From assembly GCA_902363835.1 (NCBI GenBank), contig CABJBM010000002.1:1-64000 (forward strand): a DNA stretch of 64,000 nt, given 5' to 3'. Positions 36,606 through 50,067 of the stretch are shown in pieces. The stretch's first letter is position 1. Every line of letters starts with the position of its first letter. Source of the DNA: Lachnospiraceae bacterium (GTDB taxonomy: Bacteria > Bacillota > Clostridia > Lachnospirales > Lachnospiraceae). The notes under the pieces are model-generated. The model had not been told where the DNA came from. It worked only from the letters and a program-made list of their open reading frames with translations, and searched no databases. Made by a program: the position numbers and the translations under genes.

Positions 36606-36779
36606 ATGACAGATGTAAAGACAAACTGCATATTCCATATTCCCACCAAGGAAGACTTTCACAGGGAATATGCCGGTGAAATAACCATAGAAGACTTTTG
36701 CACAGAAAAGACAAGAAGATGTAAAATCCCCCACTACACGCAAAGCGAGTATGTGGCGAAAAGACAAAAGAAACCTTAA
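36606..36779 (+). CDS. Small hypothetical protein (57 aa)
   Basis: A 57-codon frame (MTDVKTNCIFHIPTKEDFHR...VAKRQKKP) follows a perfect AAAGGAGGTGA site about 10 bases upstream. It is soluble, with an acidic middle and a basic C-terminus, and I do not recognise it. Such small proteins occur in integrated elements of Lachnospiraceae. It precedes a decayed gene region (36880-37525), which supports a mobile-element origin. Confidence 0.6.
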   Translation: MTDVKTNCIFHIPTKEDFHREYAGEITIEDFCTEKTRRCKIPHYTQSEYVAKRQKKP

Positions 36780-36879
36780 CCAATACATAGTAATATAATA
36801 ACTGTATGTAAATTATAAAATATCCTGCAAAAGGTTCCATCAATCAAAGTGGAACCTGGATCTTCCGCTCCGGTCCGCA

Positions 36880-37525
36880 ATGAAGAATAAAAAGGAGGTA
36901 GTAGCTGCCAATGACAGCCAGATTCTCCACTGGATATCCCAATTAAACGGGATCCAGGACTTGGACACAGAAGTTAAAAATATTAAAACCGAAATAAAAC
37001 GAATAAAGAAAGAGGCAAAAAGCAGGGAAAAAAAAGATAAAATTGAAAAACTATACGATAAACTCATCTCTCTCCAATATCAAAAGGATTATTTCTGCAT
37101 GATCATGAATAACAGCAGAGATTATGACAAGGCAAGTGTCAGTGCTTTAAACGCTGCCTCCGCAGATATAAAAAAATCAAATCAGAAACTACAGCTGCGG
37201 GACTAGCCAGCAACATAAAAGATTACAATTGCAACACACCAATATCAATTGCGATCCAAAGCAATAACCTTTACATCAATTATGGTAATAAAATCTATTA
37301 TGTTCCGCTCACCCCAATACAATGATCGCTTAAATAAAAACCATAGAAACATGTCCCACTGAAGCATTTTTCCTCTCCGGTGAGACTAACGGCTCTTATC
37401 AGGCCGATTGGTACGGTGGAAAACACCAGTTCTATTATATGATAAGCAAAGGACAAATACTGGCCGATTCCATTGAGCCGAATTTTCCCTATCATGAAAA
37501 AGTGGGATTTTTATCTATATCATAA
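36880..37525 (+). pseudogene. Decayed gene, three fragments in different frames
   Basis: The first fragment, 108 codons from 36880, is rich in charged coiled-coil sequence (EVKNIKTEIKRIKKEAKS). It stops at 37206, but a second frame continues as GLASNIKDYNCNTPISIAIQ to a stop at 37325. A third, from 37334, has AFFLSGETNGSYQADWYGGK and FPYHEKVGFLSIS and stops at 37525. Each shift could be repaired by one inserted base. The first frame is also open upstream of 36880 without a start. The pieces look like a phage or element gene that has lost function; family unknown. Confidence 0.45.
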
Positions 37526-37586
37526 TTATGTAAAGGGCATAGCCGAAGCAATGCCCTTTGTGGTTTTATCTTACATTTACAGTTTT

Positions 37587-39305
<1,719 letters not shown>

Positions 39306-39377
39306 ATGGACTTCCCCTCTCCATAAATAAATTCTTATATATCGAAACATTATAAAGAATTTTATATCCTTTATATT

Positions 39378-39641
39378 CTAGAATATGTCCGCCTGTGCAC
39401 GCCTGTTAATTTCCCACCAGTTCATGCATATGGGATTTGCCATTAAAGAATCAAAGGAACTCATTATCCAAGTCAGTATTATGGATTGGTATGCCATTAG
39501 TAAGAGCATAAAAATAGATTCTATAGATAAATAAGGGAGGTCAAATTTACCTCTCCTTAAAAATAGCATTCGCCCAGCAATTAACAATAGAGGCATAGAT
39601 ATTAACCAGAATCTTTTAGAACTGTTCCGCCATTCCATCAT
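39378..39641 (-). CDS. Putative small membrane protein
   Basis: This 87-residue protein has two likely membrane helices (FWLISMPLLLIAGRMLF and SIFMLLLMAYQSIILTWIMS) and a basic N-terminus. Composition fits a real membrane protein, but the ribosome site upstream of the ATG at 39641 is weak. It could be a remnant like its neighbours. No family is recognised. Confidence 0.45.
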   Translation of the reverse strand: MMEWRNSSKRFWLISMPLLLIAGRMLFLRRGKFDLPYLSIESIFMLLLMAYQSIILTWIMSSFDSLMANPICMNWWEINRRAQADIF

Positions 39642-39831
39642 ATGATTAATTATTCCGGATTTGCTGTGGGCCGTCCTAAATACATATTGTTTCTTGAGAT
39701 ATCCTAACTTTAATATCGTGCTTTAATCGTTTTTATCAGCTTCAAAAGTAAATTGCTATTTAGATAACCAATGAGTTATGCATGTTAGAATTAAAGTTAA
39801 TTATTTGAACAAATAAAAAAGAAGGAAATGA

Positions 39832-40304
39832 ATGTATGTAATTATACATCCAATAGAACCATTTGGTGCTTCTATCGGAACAGAAATTAAGTTCATTTGG
39901 AAAGGCAATCAGATATACAAAGTACGATGCATCATTAAAGAAAATCAAAATGGGAGGTGTTACTTGAAGATGACAGTATTGTAAAGTCTTCCACATATAA
40001 AGTAAATATTGAATATAAACAAAGAGGAGAAGAACCTCTTGACTACTTTTCTGTCACATTATATACATACCAAAAAACAGAGTTATCTTCATCTGGTAAC
40101 ATTTATAATACATCCGATTTGTCACATCTAATATCAAAACTTGAGAATGCAAAACAGTATTATATCAGAGCTACCGGCAAAACACTGCATAGCAGCTTTT
40201 TGTGGTGCATTTTTTCCTTTCGCCATAAAAATACCTCCAAACTGATAATTCTATCTCATACCAGTTTGAAGGTTTACAAAATCTTTGGAATACTCTCGGA
40301 ATAG
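39832..40304 (+). pseudogene. Frameshifted small gene
   Basis: An ATG at 39832, behind GAAGGAAAT, opens MYVIIHPIEPFGASIGTEIK but stops at 39984. From about 39957 another frame continues with LLEDDSIVKSSTYKVNIEYK and LSHLISKLENAKQYYIRATG to 40304. One extra G in the GGG at 39952-39954 would join them as NGEVLLEDD. The last ~45 residues look less protein-like, so the true end may be near 40185. Function unknown. A hairpin (40233-40244 with 40262-40273) lies within the tail. Confidence 0.5.
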
Positions 40305-40347
40305 TTGAATTCAACACTCTACTATTCCCTGCCTTTTACGCCCATAA

Positions 40348-41106
40348 TTAAGAGTCCCCTTCCCTCACCTCAATATAACTCAAAAACACATACTCAATAA
40401 CCGTCAAAAAATTAACAAAAGAATTATGATACAAATGTTCCCCTATCTTAACCGGGCTGCTGACAGCATACAAACTATAATCACTCATACCCGCCAGCAA
40501 ATTACTTTGAAGATTTGTAATAGAAACAATTTTCACTTTCTTCAAATGAAGCAACTGCAAAGTATCCTTTATCTTCTGCACATTCCCGGACAAAGAAATC
40601 ACAATTACCAAATCATCTGGCCCCAGATTTTTTGACAGCATACAAAGCTCATCACTGGCGCCTACATAATAGATATATTTATTCATCTGCATAAACAGGC
40701 GCTGCATTTCCATCGCACAATGGCGCTGGGCCTGTCCCGTACCATAAACAACAACATTTTGTGATTTATGAATCTCCATAGCTATTTTAAGCAGATTTGC
40801 AGATGATTCCATTTGCTGGCACGTATTTAAAAAATCACTTTTTACATCTGATTTAATATCCTTATCACTGCCTTTCACATGGTCTTTATTTTCCCATTTC
40901 AAATAGTTCTTAAATTCACTATATCCGGAAAACCCCAGCTTTTGAGTTAACCTCAAAATAGTGCTTTTCGATGTATTGCATTCATTAGCCAGGTCTTCAA
41001 TACTCATTTCGGAAATCTTATATACAATTGCCATGATGATAGAAAGGCTTTGAATGTCTGATTCATTTAATTTATCATAATTTTTATTAATAGCTTCAAT
41101 CAGCAT
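40348..41106 (-). CDS. MurR/RpiR family regulator
   Basis: This 252-residue regulator has an N-terminal helix-turn-helix (SIEDLANECNTSKSTILRLT, about residues 35-54) and a C-terminal SIS sugar-phosphate-binding domain (VVVYGTGQAQRHCAMEMQR and LVIVISLSGN). It is encoded just downstream of the alpha-glucoside PTS genes in the same direction, past a terminator. It most likely senses a phosphorylated disaccharide or its product and controls that operon. The start at 41106 follows GAGGTGG. Confidence 0.9.
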   Translation of the reverse strand: MLIEAINKNYDKLNESDIQSLSIIMAIVYKISEMSIEDLANECNTSKSTILRLTQKLGFSGYSEFKNYLKWENKDHVKGSDKDIKSDVKSDFLNTCQQMESSANLLKIAMEIHKSQNVVVYGTGQAQRHCAMEMQRLFMQMNKYIYYVGASDELCMLSKNLGPDDLVIVISLSGNVQKIKDTLQLLHLKKVKIVSITNLQSNLLAGMSDYSLYAVSSPVKIGEHLYHNSFVNFLTVIEYVFLSYIEVREGDS

Positions 41107-41190
41107 GATACCACCTCATTTTTCATGTTTCTTTCATAGTATCATATCCATGTCAAAAAATATACTATTGATATCCGGCACAAGCATAAG

Positions 41191-41220
41191 AAAAATGACA
41201 GATAAACCTCTGTCATTTTT
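41191..41220 (-). terminator. Terminator between the glucosidase and rpiR genes
   Basis: An 11-bp stem (41191-41201 with 41210-41220) has T-rich flanks and a TTTTTCTTA tail on the minus strand. It separates the PTS operon from the regulator gene, perhaps with read-through. Confidence 0.75.
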
Positions 41221-41261
41221 CAATAAAATATATAAACGATCCCCTCTTCTGCAACTCCAAC

Positions 41262-44181
<2,920 letters not shown>

Positions 44182-44209
44182 AATAATTTCCTCCTATAGG
44201 TAAGTGTGA

Positions 44210-44223
44210 ATTTTCGCGAAAAT
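44210..44223. promoter_or_regulatory. Candidate operator of the alpha-glucoside PTS operon
   Basis: ATTTTCGCGAAAAT is a perfect 14-base palindrome about 29 bases before the PTS start codon. A second palindrome, GGGAAATTTCCC, lies at 44324-44335. Either could bind the RpiR-type regulator encoded at the end of the cluster. Confidence 0.5.
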
Positions 44224-44376
44224 CTTCATCCGTAAATAACATAGCATACCAGCAAATAAAAAAACAGCCCTGTACACGCTTTCGGTACAAGGTATGAATA
44301 TATGTTATTTTTCCCAATTATACGGGAAATTTCCCAACCCCATATAAAAGTAAGTAATATCTCTGAATAAAATCAA

Positions 44377-44402
44377 GGGTGAAGCCTAAAATGGCTTCAC
44401 CC
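44377..44402 (-). terminator. Terminator at the end of radA
   Basis: A perfect 10-bp stem (44377-44386 with 44393-44402) overlaps the radA stop codon and is followed on the minus strand by TTGATTTTATT. Confidence 0.7.
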
Positions 44403-45794
44403 CATAATCTTCCCAATCGCCTCTCTTACATTTCCAACTCCAATCAGGCGCATGCCTGCTACCTTTCCCATCTTTTCCAGAGAAATCTCCGGCATCACGC
44501 AGGTATTAAATCCCAGCTTCTTTGCCTCATTCACTCTCTGCTGGGCCATGGACACAGCACGAACCTCACCTGCCAATCCCACTTCCCCAAAAATAATGGT
44601 TTTCGGGTCAACGGCCTTATCCTTCATACTGGACACAATCGCCATAAGAATGGCCAGATCCAGCGCCGGTTCATTCATCCGCAGGCCGCCCGTAATGTTT
44701 ACATATGCATCAAAATGTGACAAATCATAATGACACCGCTTTTCCAAAACAGCCATCAGCAAGTTTACCCGGTTATAATCCGTACCAGCGGCTGTACGCC
44801 TTGGCATACCAAAAGCTGTTGGCGTAACCAGGGCCTGAACCTCCAAAAGCATGGGCCTTGTCCCCTCCATGGAGCAGGCTACCACGGCACCGGAAGCATC
44901 CTCCGGCCTTCCGCTGAGCATGTACTCCGAAGGATTTTTCACCTCGGAAAGCCCGCTTTCAACCATCTCAAAAACCCCGATCTCATTGGTGGAACCAAAA
45001 CGATTCTTCACCCCCCGTATAATCCTGTAGGAAGCGCTCCGGTCTCCTTCAAAATATAAAACCGTATCAACCATATGCTCTAAGACTCTGGGACCGGCCA
45101 CCACACCTTCTTTTGTCACATGACCTACAATGAAAATAGCGATTCCCGCTCCCTTGGCGATCTGAAGCAGGATATTGGTGGATTCCCTCACCTGGCTTAC
45201 GCTTCCAGGGGCAGAAGATATCTCTTCCCGGAACATGGTCTGTATGGAATCAATAATCACCACATGGGGCTTTTCTTCCTCAATGGCGCTTTCAATCAGC
45301 TCCAGGCTGGTTTCACAAAGGAATAATAAATCCCCCTTTACTTCCCCGATCCGGTTTGCCCGCAGCTTAATCTGTTTTAAGGATTCTTCTCCTGATATGT
45401 AAAGTACCTTCCTGCTGTCTGCTGCCAGATTGCGGCATACCTGCAAAAGAAGGGTGGATTTTCCAATGCCCGGGTCACCGCCTACCAGTACAAGAGAGCC
45501 TTTGACAACGCCCCCTCCCAGAACACGGTCCAGTTCCTCATATCCGGTTTTCATACGGTCCTGTTCATCTAAATGGATTTCAGACAACCGGGAAGGCTTG
45601 ACATTCAAGAAATGTTTCCCGGCACTTCCCTCTCCCCCTGCTCCTATTCCCCGCTTGGACGCAGGTTCCTTTTTCCCGGAAAGCTCCTCTACAAATGTAT
45701 TCCATTCCCTGCAGCCTGGGCACTGTCCCAGCCATTTCGCAGATTCATATCCGCATTCCTTACAGAAAAATGCGGTTGTTTTCCCTTTTGCCAT
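44397..45794 (-). CDS. radA: DNA repair protein RadA
   Basis: This 465-residue protein helps branch migration in recombination. It has the N-terminal zinc finger (CKECG at about 11 and CPGCREW near 28), a RecA-like ATPase with Walker A GGDPGIGKST, the RadA-specific GVKNRFGSTNEIG motif and a C-terminal Lon-protease-like domain. Length is usual. AGGAGG precedes the ATG at 45794. A structured repeat (45811-45903) lies directly upstream. Confidence 0.96.
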   Translation of the reverse strand: MAKGKTTAFFCKECGYESAKWLGQCPGCREWNTFVEELSGKKEPASKRGIGAGGEGSAGKHFLNVKPSRLSEIHLDEQDRMKTGYEELDRVLGGGVVKGSLVLVGGDPGIGKSTLLLQVCRNLAADSRKVLYISGEESLKQIKLRANRIGEVKGDLLFLCETSLELIESAIEEEKPHVVIIDSIQTMFREEISSAPGSVSQVRESTNILLQIAKGAGIAIFIVGHVTKEGVVAGPRVLEHMVDTVLYFEGDRSASYRIIRGVKNRFGSTNEIGVFEMVESGLSEVKNPSEYMLSGRPEDASGAVVACSMEGTRPMLLEVQALVTPTAFGMPRRTAAGTDYNRVNLLMAVLEKRCHYDLSHFDAYVNITGGLRMNEPALDLAILMAIVSSMKDKAVDPKTIIFGEVGLAGEVRAVSMAQQRVNEAKKLGFNTCVMPEISLEKMGKVAGMRLIGVGNVREAIGKIMG

Positions 45795-45810
45795 GGGAAT
45801 TTCCTCCTAA

Positions 45811-45903
45811 CTTAAGAAAAGCGCGCTTTGCGGGTTTTTCTTAACTTCAGCGGCATTGGCCTGATGAATATGCAGGCATATTCGCCCGGCTCATTACCCG
45901 CGC
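45811..45903 (+). repeat. Structured intergenic repeat, copy A
   Basis: This ~93-base element aligns with copy B (48951-49043, opposite strand). Both share GCxCGCTTTGCGG near the start, a middle hairpin (GAATATGC/GCATATTC here, 45866-45883), a CCGGCTxxT block and a closing CCGCG. GCGGGT (45830-45835) pairs with ACCCGC (45896-45901). Copy B keeps this pairing with different bases, which suggests conserved RNA structure. Confidence 0.7.
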
Positions 45904-45910
45904 AAAAAAC

Positions 45911-45945
45911 CTGGGTCCGGCTCTTCATAAAAGAGCCGGACCCAG
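45911..45945 (-). terminator. Intrinsic terminator
   Basis: A perfect 15-bp stem (45911-45925 with 45931-45945) is followed on the minus strand by GTTTTTTG. It ends the gene at 45958-46371. Confidence 0.9.
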
Positions 45946-45957
45946 CTTCTCATCCTG

Positions 45958-46371
45958 TTATCTTCGCTTAATATTCACTGCTACAGGTGCGCCCTCATTC
46001 AGTTCCACGCTGATGGACAGCTTTCCGCTCATATTGGTTCTCATGCCTCCAACGGCAGCGTTATCCACATATACCTCATATTCAGTATCCTCTGCCAGCT
46101 GAATGGTCAGCTGGGCATCCTTGTCGCCTTCTACCTGAAATTCCACTCCATCATCAGATACGGTGAATTTCATGGCAGCGGTTCCTGGTACGGATTCGTA
46201 TACGAACATGCCGTTTCGTTCCAGCTTGGTTATCTCGTAAAAGGTCTTTACTTTATATAAATCGCCATCATGCTCAAAATCCTGCAATTTTGACTTTGTC
46301 TTTAACTTGTAATTCCCAAAACTGATCGTCCCGTCTTGTTCTGTGCGGATTAATTCTTCAATTACCGGCAT
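45958..46371 (-). CDS. Hypothetical protein conserved near clpC
   Basis: This 137-residue soluble protein (MPVIEELIRTEQDGTISFGN...) is predicted to be nearly all beta strand. It is like proteins found near clpC/radA in Lachnospiraceae, some labelled endosialidase without evidence. No catalytic motif is visible. It lies between clpC and radA in the same direction, 100 bases from clpC, and has its own strong terminator. Confidence 0.7.
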   Translation of the reverse strand: MPVIEELIRTEQDGTISFGNYKLKTKSKLQDFEHDGDLYKVKTFYEITKLERNGMFVYESVPGTAAMKFTVSDDGVEFQVEGDKDAQLTIQLAEDTEYEVYVDNAAVGGMRTNMSGKLSISVELNEGAPVAVNIKRR

Positions 46372-46470
46372 TGGTTTGCCCTCCTAGTATTTTGTTTACT
46401 TATCCCCTTTTGCGATGAACAGATGATTTCGCTTGTAGTTATTATACACGAATTAATATAAAATGGCTAG

Positions 46471-48921
46471 CTATTTTACCAGCTCCCTGACAGAAAATTT
46501 TAGTCCGTCCTCACCTGCGGTTACAACGACTTCATCTCCTGTTTTTACTGTTCCACTTAAAATCTCTTCTGCCAGTTTATCCTCCAGGCGGTTTTGAATG
46601 GTTCGTCTTAAAGGCCTTGCACCGTATTTCTCATCATAGCCCTTATTAATCAGGTATTCCTTGGCATCCTCTTCGATTTCCAGTGTAATGCTCATCTGCT
46701 CTGATGTCCGTTTCATGATACCCTTCATCATGATTGTTAAAATGTCCTTCATATGAGTCTTGTTTAGCGGATGGAATACGATGATCTCATCGATTCTGTT
46801 AATGAATTCCGGCTTGAACAAACGCTTTACTTCCTCCATCACCCGGTCCTTCATGATCTTATAATCAGCTTTTTCATCTGCAGCCGCACCAAATCCCAGA
46901 CGTTTGGGAGATATGATGCTTTCAGCCCCTGCATTGGAGGTCATGATGATGATGGTATTCTTAAAATCAATCTTCCGGCCCTGGGCATCTGTAATATGTC
47001 CGTCATCCAGCACCTGAAGCAGGATATTGAACACATCGGGATGGGCCTTTTCGATCTCATCAAATAAGATCACGGAATAGGGGTTTCTGCGGACCTTTTC
47101 GCTCAGCTGGCCGCCTTCATCATAACCCACGTATCCTGGCGGTGAACCGATTATTTTGGAAACGCTGTGTTTCTCCATGTATTCAGACATGTCTACCCGG
47201 ATCAAAGCATTTTCTGTTCCAAACATGGACTCGGAAAGGGCCTTGGACAGCTCCGTCTTTCCCACGCCCGTAGGACCTAAAAACAGGAAGGAGCCAATGG
47301 GACGCTTGGGATCCTTAAGACCCACTCTTCCCCGCCGTATGGCCTTTGACACAGCGGTGACCGCTTCTTCCTGGCCGATCACCCTTTCATGAAGGATATT
47401 CTCAAGATTGCGAAGGCGTTCGCTCTCTCCTTCTTCCAGTTTTCTTACGGGTATTTTAGTCCAGCTTGATACCACATCAGCGATCTCTCCCTCATCTACA
47501 ATGAGGTTTTTTGAAGTTTTTTCCTTCTGCCACCGTTCCCGGATCTTCTCCACCTTTTCCCGCTTCTTTTCCTGCTTCTTCTTAATAGTCCCTGCTTTTT
47601 CGTAGGCTTCGACCTTAATGGCAGCTTCCTTCTGATCTTCCAGCTGATCGATCTCAGCCTCCAGCTCCTTGATCTCTGCCGGTTCCACAAATGTGGTCAG
47701 GCGCACCTTGGAAGAAGCTTCGTCAATAACATCAATGGCCTTATCCGGTAGGAAACGGTCATTGATATACCTGGAAGACAGCTTTACCGCAGCTTTTAAG
47801 GCATCGTCTGTGATGATCACCTTGTGATGGTCCTCATACCTTCCTTTAAGCCCTCTTAATATGCCAAGAGCAGCCTCTTCGGAAGGCTCCTCTACTGTAA
47901 CAGGCTGAAAACGCCGTTCCAGGGCAGAATCCTTTTCAATGTATTTCCGATACTCTTCAATGGTAGTTGCACCGATCAGCTGCAGCTCCCCTCTTGCCAG
48001 GGAGGGTTTTAAAATATTGGAGGCATCAATGGCGCCTTCCGCCCCGCCTGCGCCGATAATCGTATGGATCTCATCGATGAACAGAAGAACTTCCCCATCC
48101 TCGATCACCTCGGCGATCACCTTCTTAATTCTCTCCTCGAATTCTCCTCTGTATTTGGAACCTGCCACCATACCGGATAAATCCAGGGTCAGAAGCCGCT
48201 TTCCGGCAATGGTTTCCGGTACGTCGCCTCCCGTTATCATCTGTGCAAGACCTTCCACAACTGCGGTCTTACCCACTCCCGGCTCTCCAATGAGACACGG
48301 GTTATTCTTGGTCCTCCTGCTCAGTATCTGGATCAGGCGCTTGATCTCTGATTCTCTTCCAATGACCGGGTCAAGCTTCCCTTGTGCCGCAAGTTCCGTC
48401 AAATCCCTGCTGTAGCTGTCAAGGGTAGGAGTATTCCCTTTTGCCTTTGGTGATTTCATAAGCTCCTCCTTATTGGCAGGCGCATCCTCTCCCATGGCCG
48501 ACAGTACATCAATGTAAAGCTTTTGAATGCTGATTCCTATGGTATTTAAAAGCCTGGAAGCAACACAGTCATTATCCCGGATTATGGAAATAAGCAAATG
48601 CTCCGTACCGATCAGATTTGCCTTAAACCGCACGGCTTCCCGGTAGCTGTTCTCCAAAACCCTTCTGGCACCTGGAGTATACCCTCCGTCTTCCTTCAGC
48701 CGGATTGACTGGTCCGGAGCGATCAGCTGGCTGATCAGGCTTAACACCTTATCTTCCTTTACCCCATTTTCTTCCAGAACCCTGGAAGCCACTCCGCTGC
48801 CCTCTTCCAAAAGCCCGATCAGCAGGTGTTCCGTTCCCACGTAGCTGTGGCCGAGACGCTCCGCCGCCTGTACGGCTAAATTAATGGCCGCCTTGGCCTT
48901 TGTCGTAAATCTGTCTATCAT
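46471..48921 (-). CDS. clpC: ATP-dependent Clp protease ATP-binding subunit ClpC
   Basis: This 816-residue AAA+ unfoldase feeds proteins to ClpP. It has the N-terminal Clp repeats (residues 1-145), the first AAA domain with Walker A GEPGVGKTAVVEG, a UVR-like coiled coil near 420-450 and the second AAA domain with GPTGVGKTELSKAL. Sensor and arginine finger segments are intact. It receives phospho-arginine-marked proteins made by McsB, whose gene is upstream in the same operon. The 114-base gap to mcsB holds a structured repeat. Confidence 0.96.
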   Translation of the reverse strand: MIDRFTTKAKAAINLAVQAAERLGHSYVGTEHLLIGLLEEGSGVASRVLEENGVKEDKVLSLISQLIAPDQSIRLKEDGGYTPGARRVLENSYREAVRFKANLIGTEHLLISIIRDNDCVASRLLNTIGISIQKLYIDVLSAMGEDAPANKEELMKSPKAKGNTPTLDSYSRDLTELAAQGKLDPVIGRESEIKRLIQILSRRTKNNPCLIGEPGVGKTAVVEGLAQMITGGDVPETIAGKRLLTLDLSGMVAGSKYRGEFEERIKKVIAEVIEDGEVLLFIDEIHTIIGAGGAEGAIDASNILKPSLARGELQLIGATTIEEYRKYIEKDSALERRFQPVTVEEPSEEAALGILRGLKGRYEDHHKVIITDDALKAAVKLSSRYINDRFLPDKAIDVIDEASSKVRLTTFVEPAEIKELEAEIDQLEDQKEAAIKVEAYEKAGTIKKKQEKKREKVEKIRERWQKEKTSKNLIVDEGEIADVVSSWTKIPVRKLEEGESERLRNLENILHERVIGQEEAVTAVSKAIRRGRVGLKDPKRPIGSFLFLGPTGVGKTELSKALSESMFGTENALIRVDMSEYMEKHSVSKIIGSPPGYVGYDEGGQLSEKVRRNPYSVILFDEIEKAHPDVFNILLQVLDDGHITDAQGRKIDFKNTIIIMTSNAGAESIISPKRLGFGAAADEKADYKIMKDRVMEEVKRLFKPEFINRIDEIIVFHPLNKTHMKDILTIMMKGIMKRTSEQMSITLEIEEDAKEYLINKGYDEKYGARPLRRTIQNRLEDKLAEEILSGTVKTGDEVVVTAGEDGLKFSVRELVK

Positions 48922-48950
48922 AAATGCAATCCTCCTGTCATTTTAATTTA

Positions 48951-49043
48951 CGCGGACGAGAAGCCGGATGAACGTGCTTGTATGTTCACTGGGCGGCTGC
49001 CGCGACAGCTATAAGAAATCCGCAAAGCGTGCTTCTTATAGCT
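48951..49043 (-). repeat. Structured intergenic repeat, copy B
   Basis: This is the second copy of the element at 45811-45903, on the minus strand between mcsB and clpC and overlapping the mcsB stop. Its first stem CTATAAGAA/TTCTTATAG is perfect. GCGGAT (49018-49023) pairs with GTCCGC (48952-48957), replacing the G-C of copy A by A-T. The middle hairpin reads TGAAC/GTTCA. Transcribed, it would lie in the mcsB-clpC mRNA. Confidence 0.7.
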
Positions 49044-50067
49044 CCGGTAATTCCTTCCGGATGAATTCCGCTCTGGCCCCATCCAGTTCTTCCTTACTCA
49101 ATGGACGGTCTGAAATCTTCTGCAGATTCGCAGGCTGGATTCCAAGCATCAGGCGGTAGACGGAAAAGTCTTCCTCTGTATGAATCAGGCCGTCTGCCAG
49201 TCCTGCCATGATCTGTGACAAGAAAATCATGGCATCCCTGGAGGTCAGCCTTCTGGAGTATTTCAATACTCCGTAGGATTTGTATACCTCATCCTCTCTC
49301 TCCTCCCTGTGCCTTTGGAGAGAAAGCTTCCTCACTGAAAGCTCCTGGTTAGTCAGCTGGATTGCTGCCTTTGAAACCGTATCTATGATCTCCCGTTCCG
49401 TTTGTCCCAGGGTTTTCTGATTTGATATCTCATAAAGAGAGCCAAAGTTCTCATCCCTTTCCCCATGAACGCCCCGGATGGAGGCTCCAAAGCGGCCCAT
49501 ATCGCTGATAAGGGCCTGGAATTTCCTCCCCTGGGACAGCATGGGAAGGTGTACCACCACAGAGGCCCTTAAGCCGGTTCCCACATTGGTGGGAAAGGAG
49601 GTGAGATACCCATACCGGTCATCAAAGGCATAGGCAAACCGTTCATTAATATAATCATCTATCTTGCCGGCCCTTTCCCAAAGCTCTTCCAGATGAAGTC
49701 CCATCTGATGCAGCTGGATCCTTATATGGTCATCGCAGTTAAGTACAATGCCGGTGTCTTCATTTTCGGAGATAAGGATGCCGGCAGGTTTTTTATTGGA
49801 AACAGCCGCTGAGTTTAAGACCCGCCGCTCCCTAAGAGCGGCCCGGTCCAGCTCTTCCAGTTCCCCAAGCATGGCAAATTCAAAATTCCTGCCTTCTTCC
49901 CTGCCTAAATCCTTTAAGCCAAACTCCAGCCTGCGGACCAGCTCACTGCTTTCCTTTTCATCTAAAGCTGCAGGAAACCGGTAATCCTGCCAGTTCCTGA
50001 CCAAACGGATCCGGCTGCTTATCACTCCAGGCCGACCAGAGTCTTTCTGTTCAAACCATCTAAGCAT
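49036..50067 (-). CDS. mcsB: Protein arginine kinase McsB
   Basis: This 343-residue kinase phosphorylates arginines on proteins to mark them for ClpCP. It has the guanido-kinase signature with VISSRIRLVRNW near the N-terminus, the ILNCDDHIRIQ-like catalytic segment (VLNCDDHIRIQLHQMG), and RASVVVHLPML. The start MLRWFEQKD at 50067 fits homologs; an ATG at 50076 is also possible. Its start overlaps the end of mcsA. Confidence 0.95.
   Translation of the reverse strand: MLRWFEQKDSGRPGVISSRIRLVRNWQDYRFPAALDEKESSELVRRLEFGLKDLGREEGRNFEFAMLGELEELDRAALRERRVLNSAAVSNKKPAGILISENEDTGIVLNCDDHIRIQLHQMGLHLEELWERAGKIDDYINERFAYAFDDRYGYLTSFPTNVGTGLRASVVVHLPMLSQGRKFQALISDMGRFGASIRGVHGERDENFGSLYEISNQKTLGQTEREIIDTVSKAAIQLTNQELSVRKLSLQRHREEREDEVYKSYGVLKYSRRLTSRDAMIFLSQIMAGLADGLIHTEEDFSVYRLMLGIQPANLQKISDRPLSKEELDGARAEFIRKELPEL

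Noticed and set aside
45861..45885. CTGATGA within repeat copy A, as in hammerhead ribozymes
   Set aside because: The stem after it is followed by TCG, not GAAA, and copy B does not keep CTGATGA.
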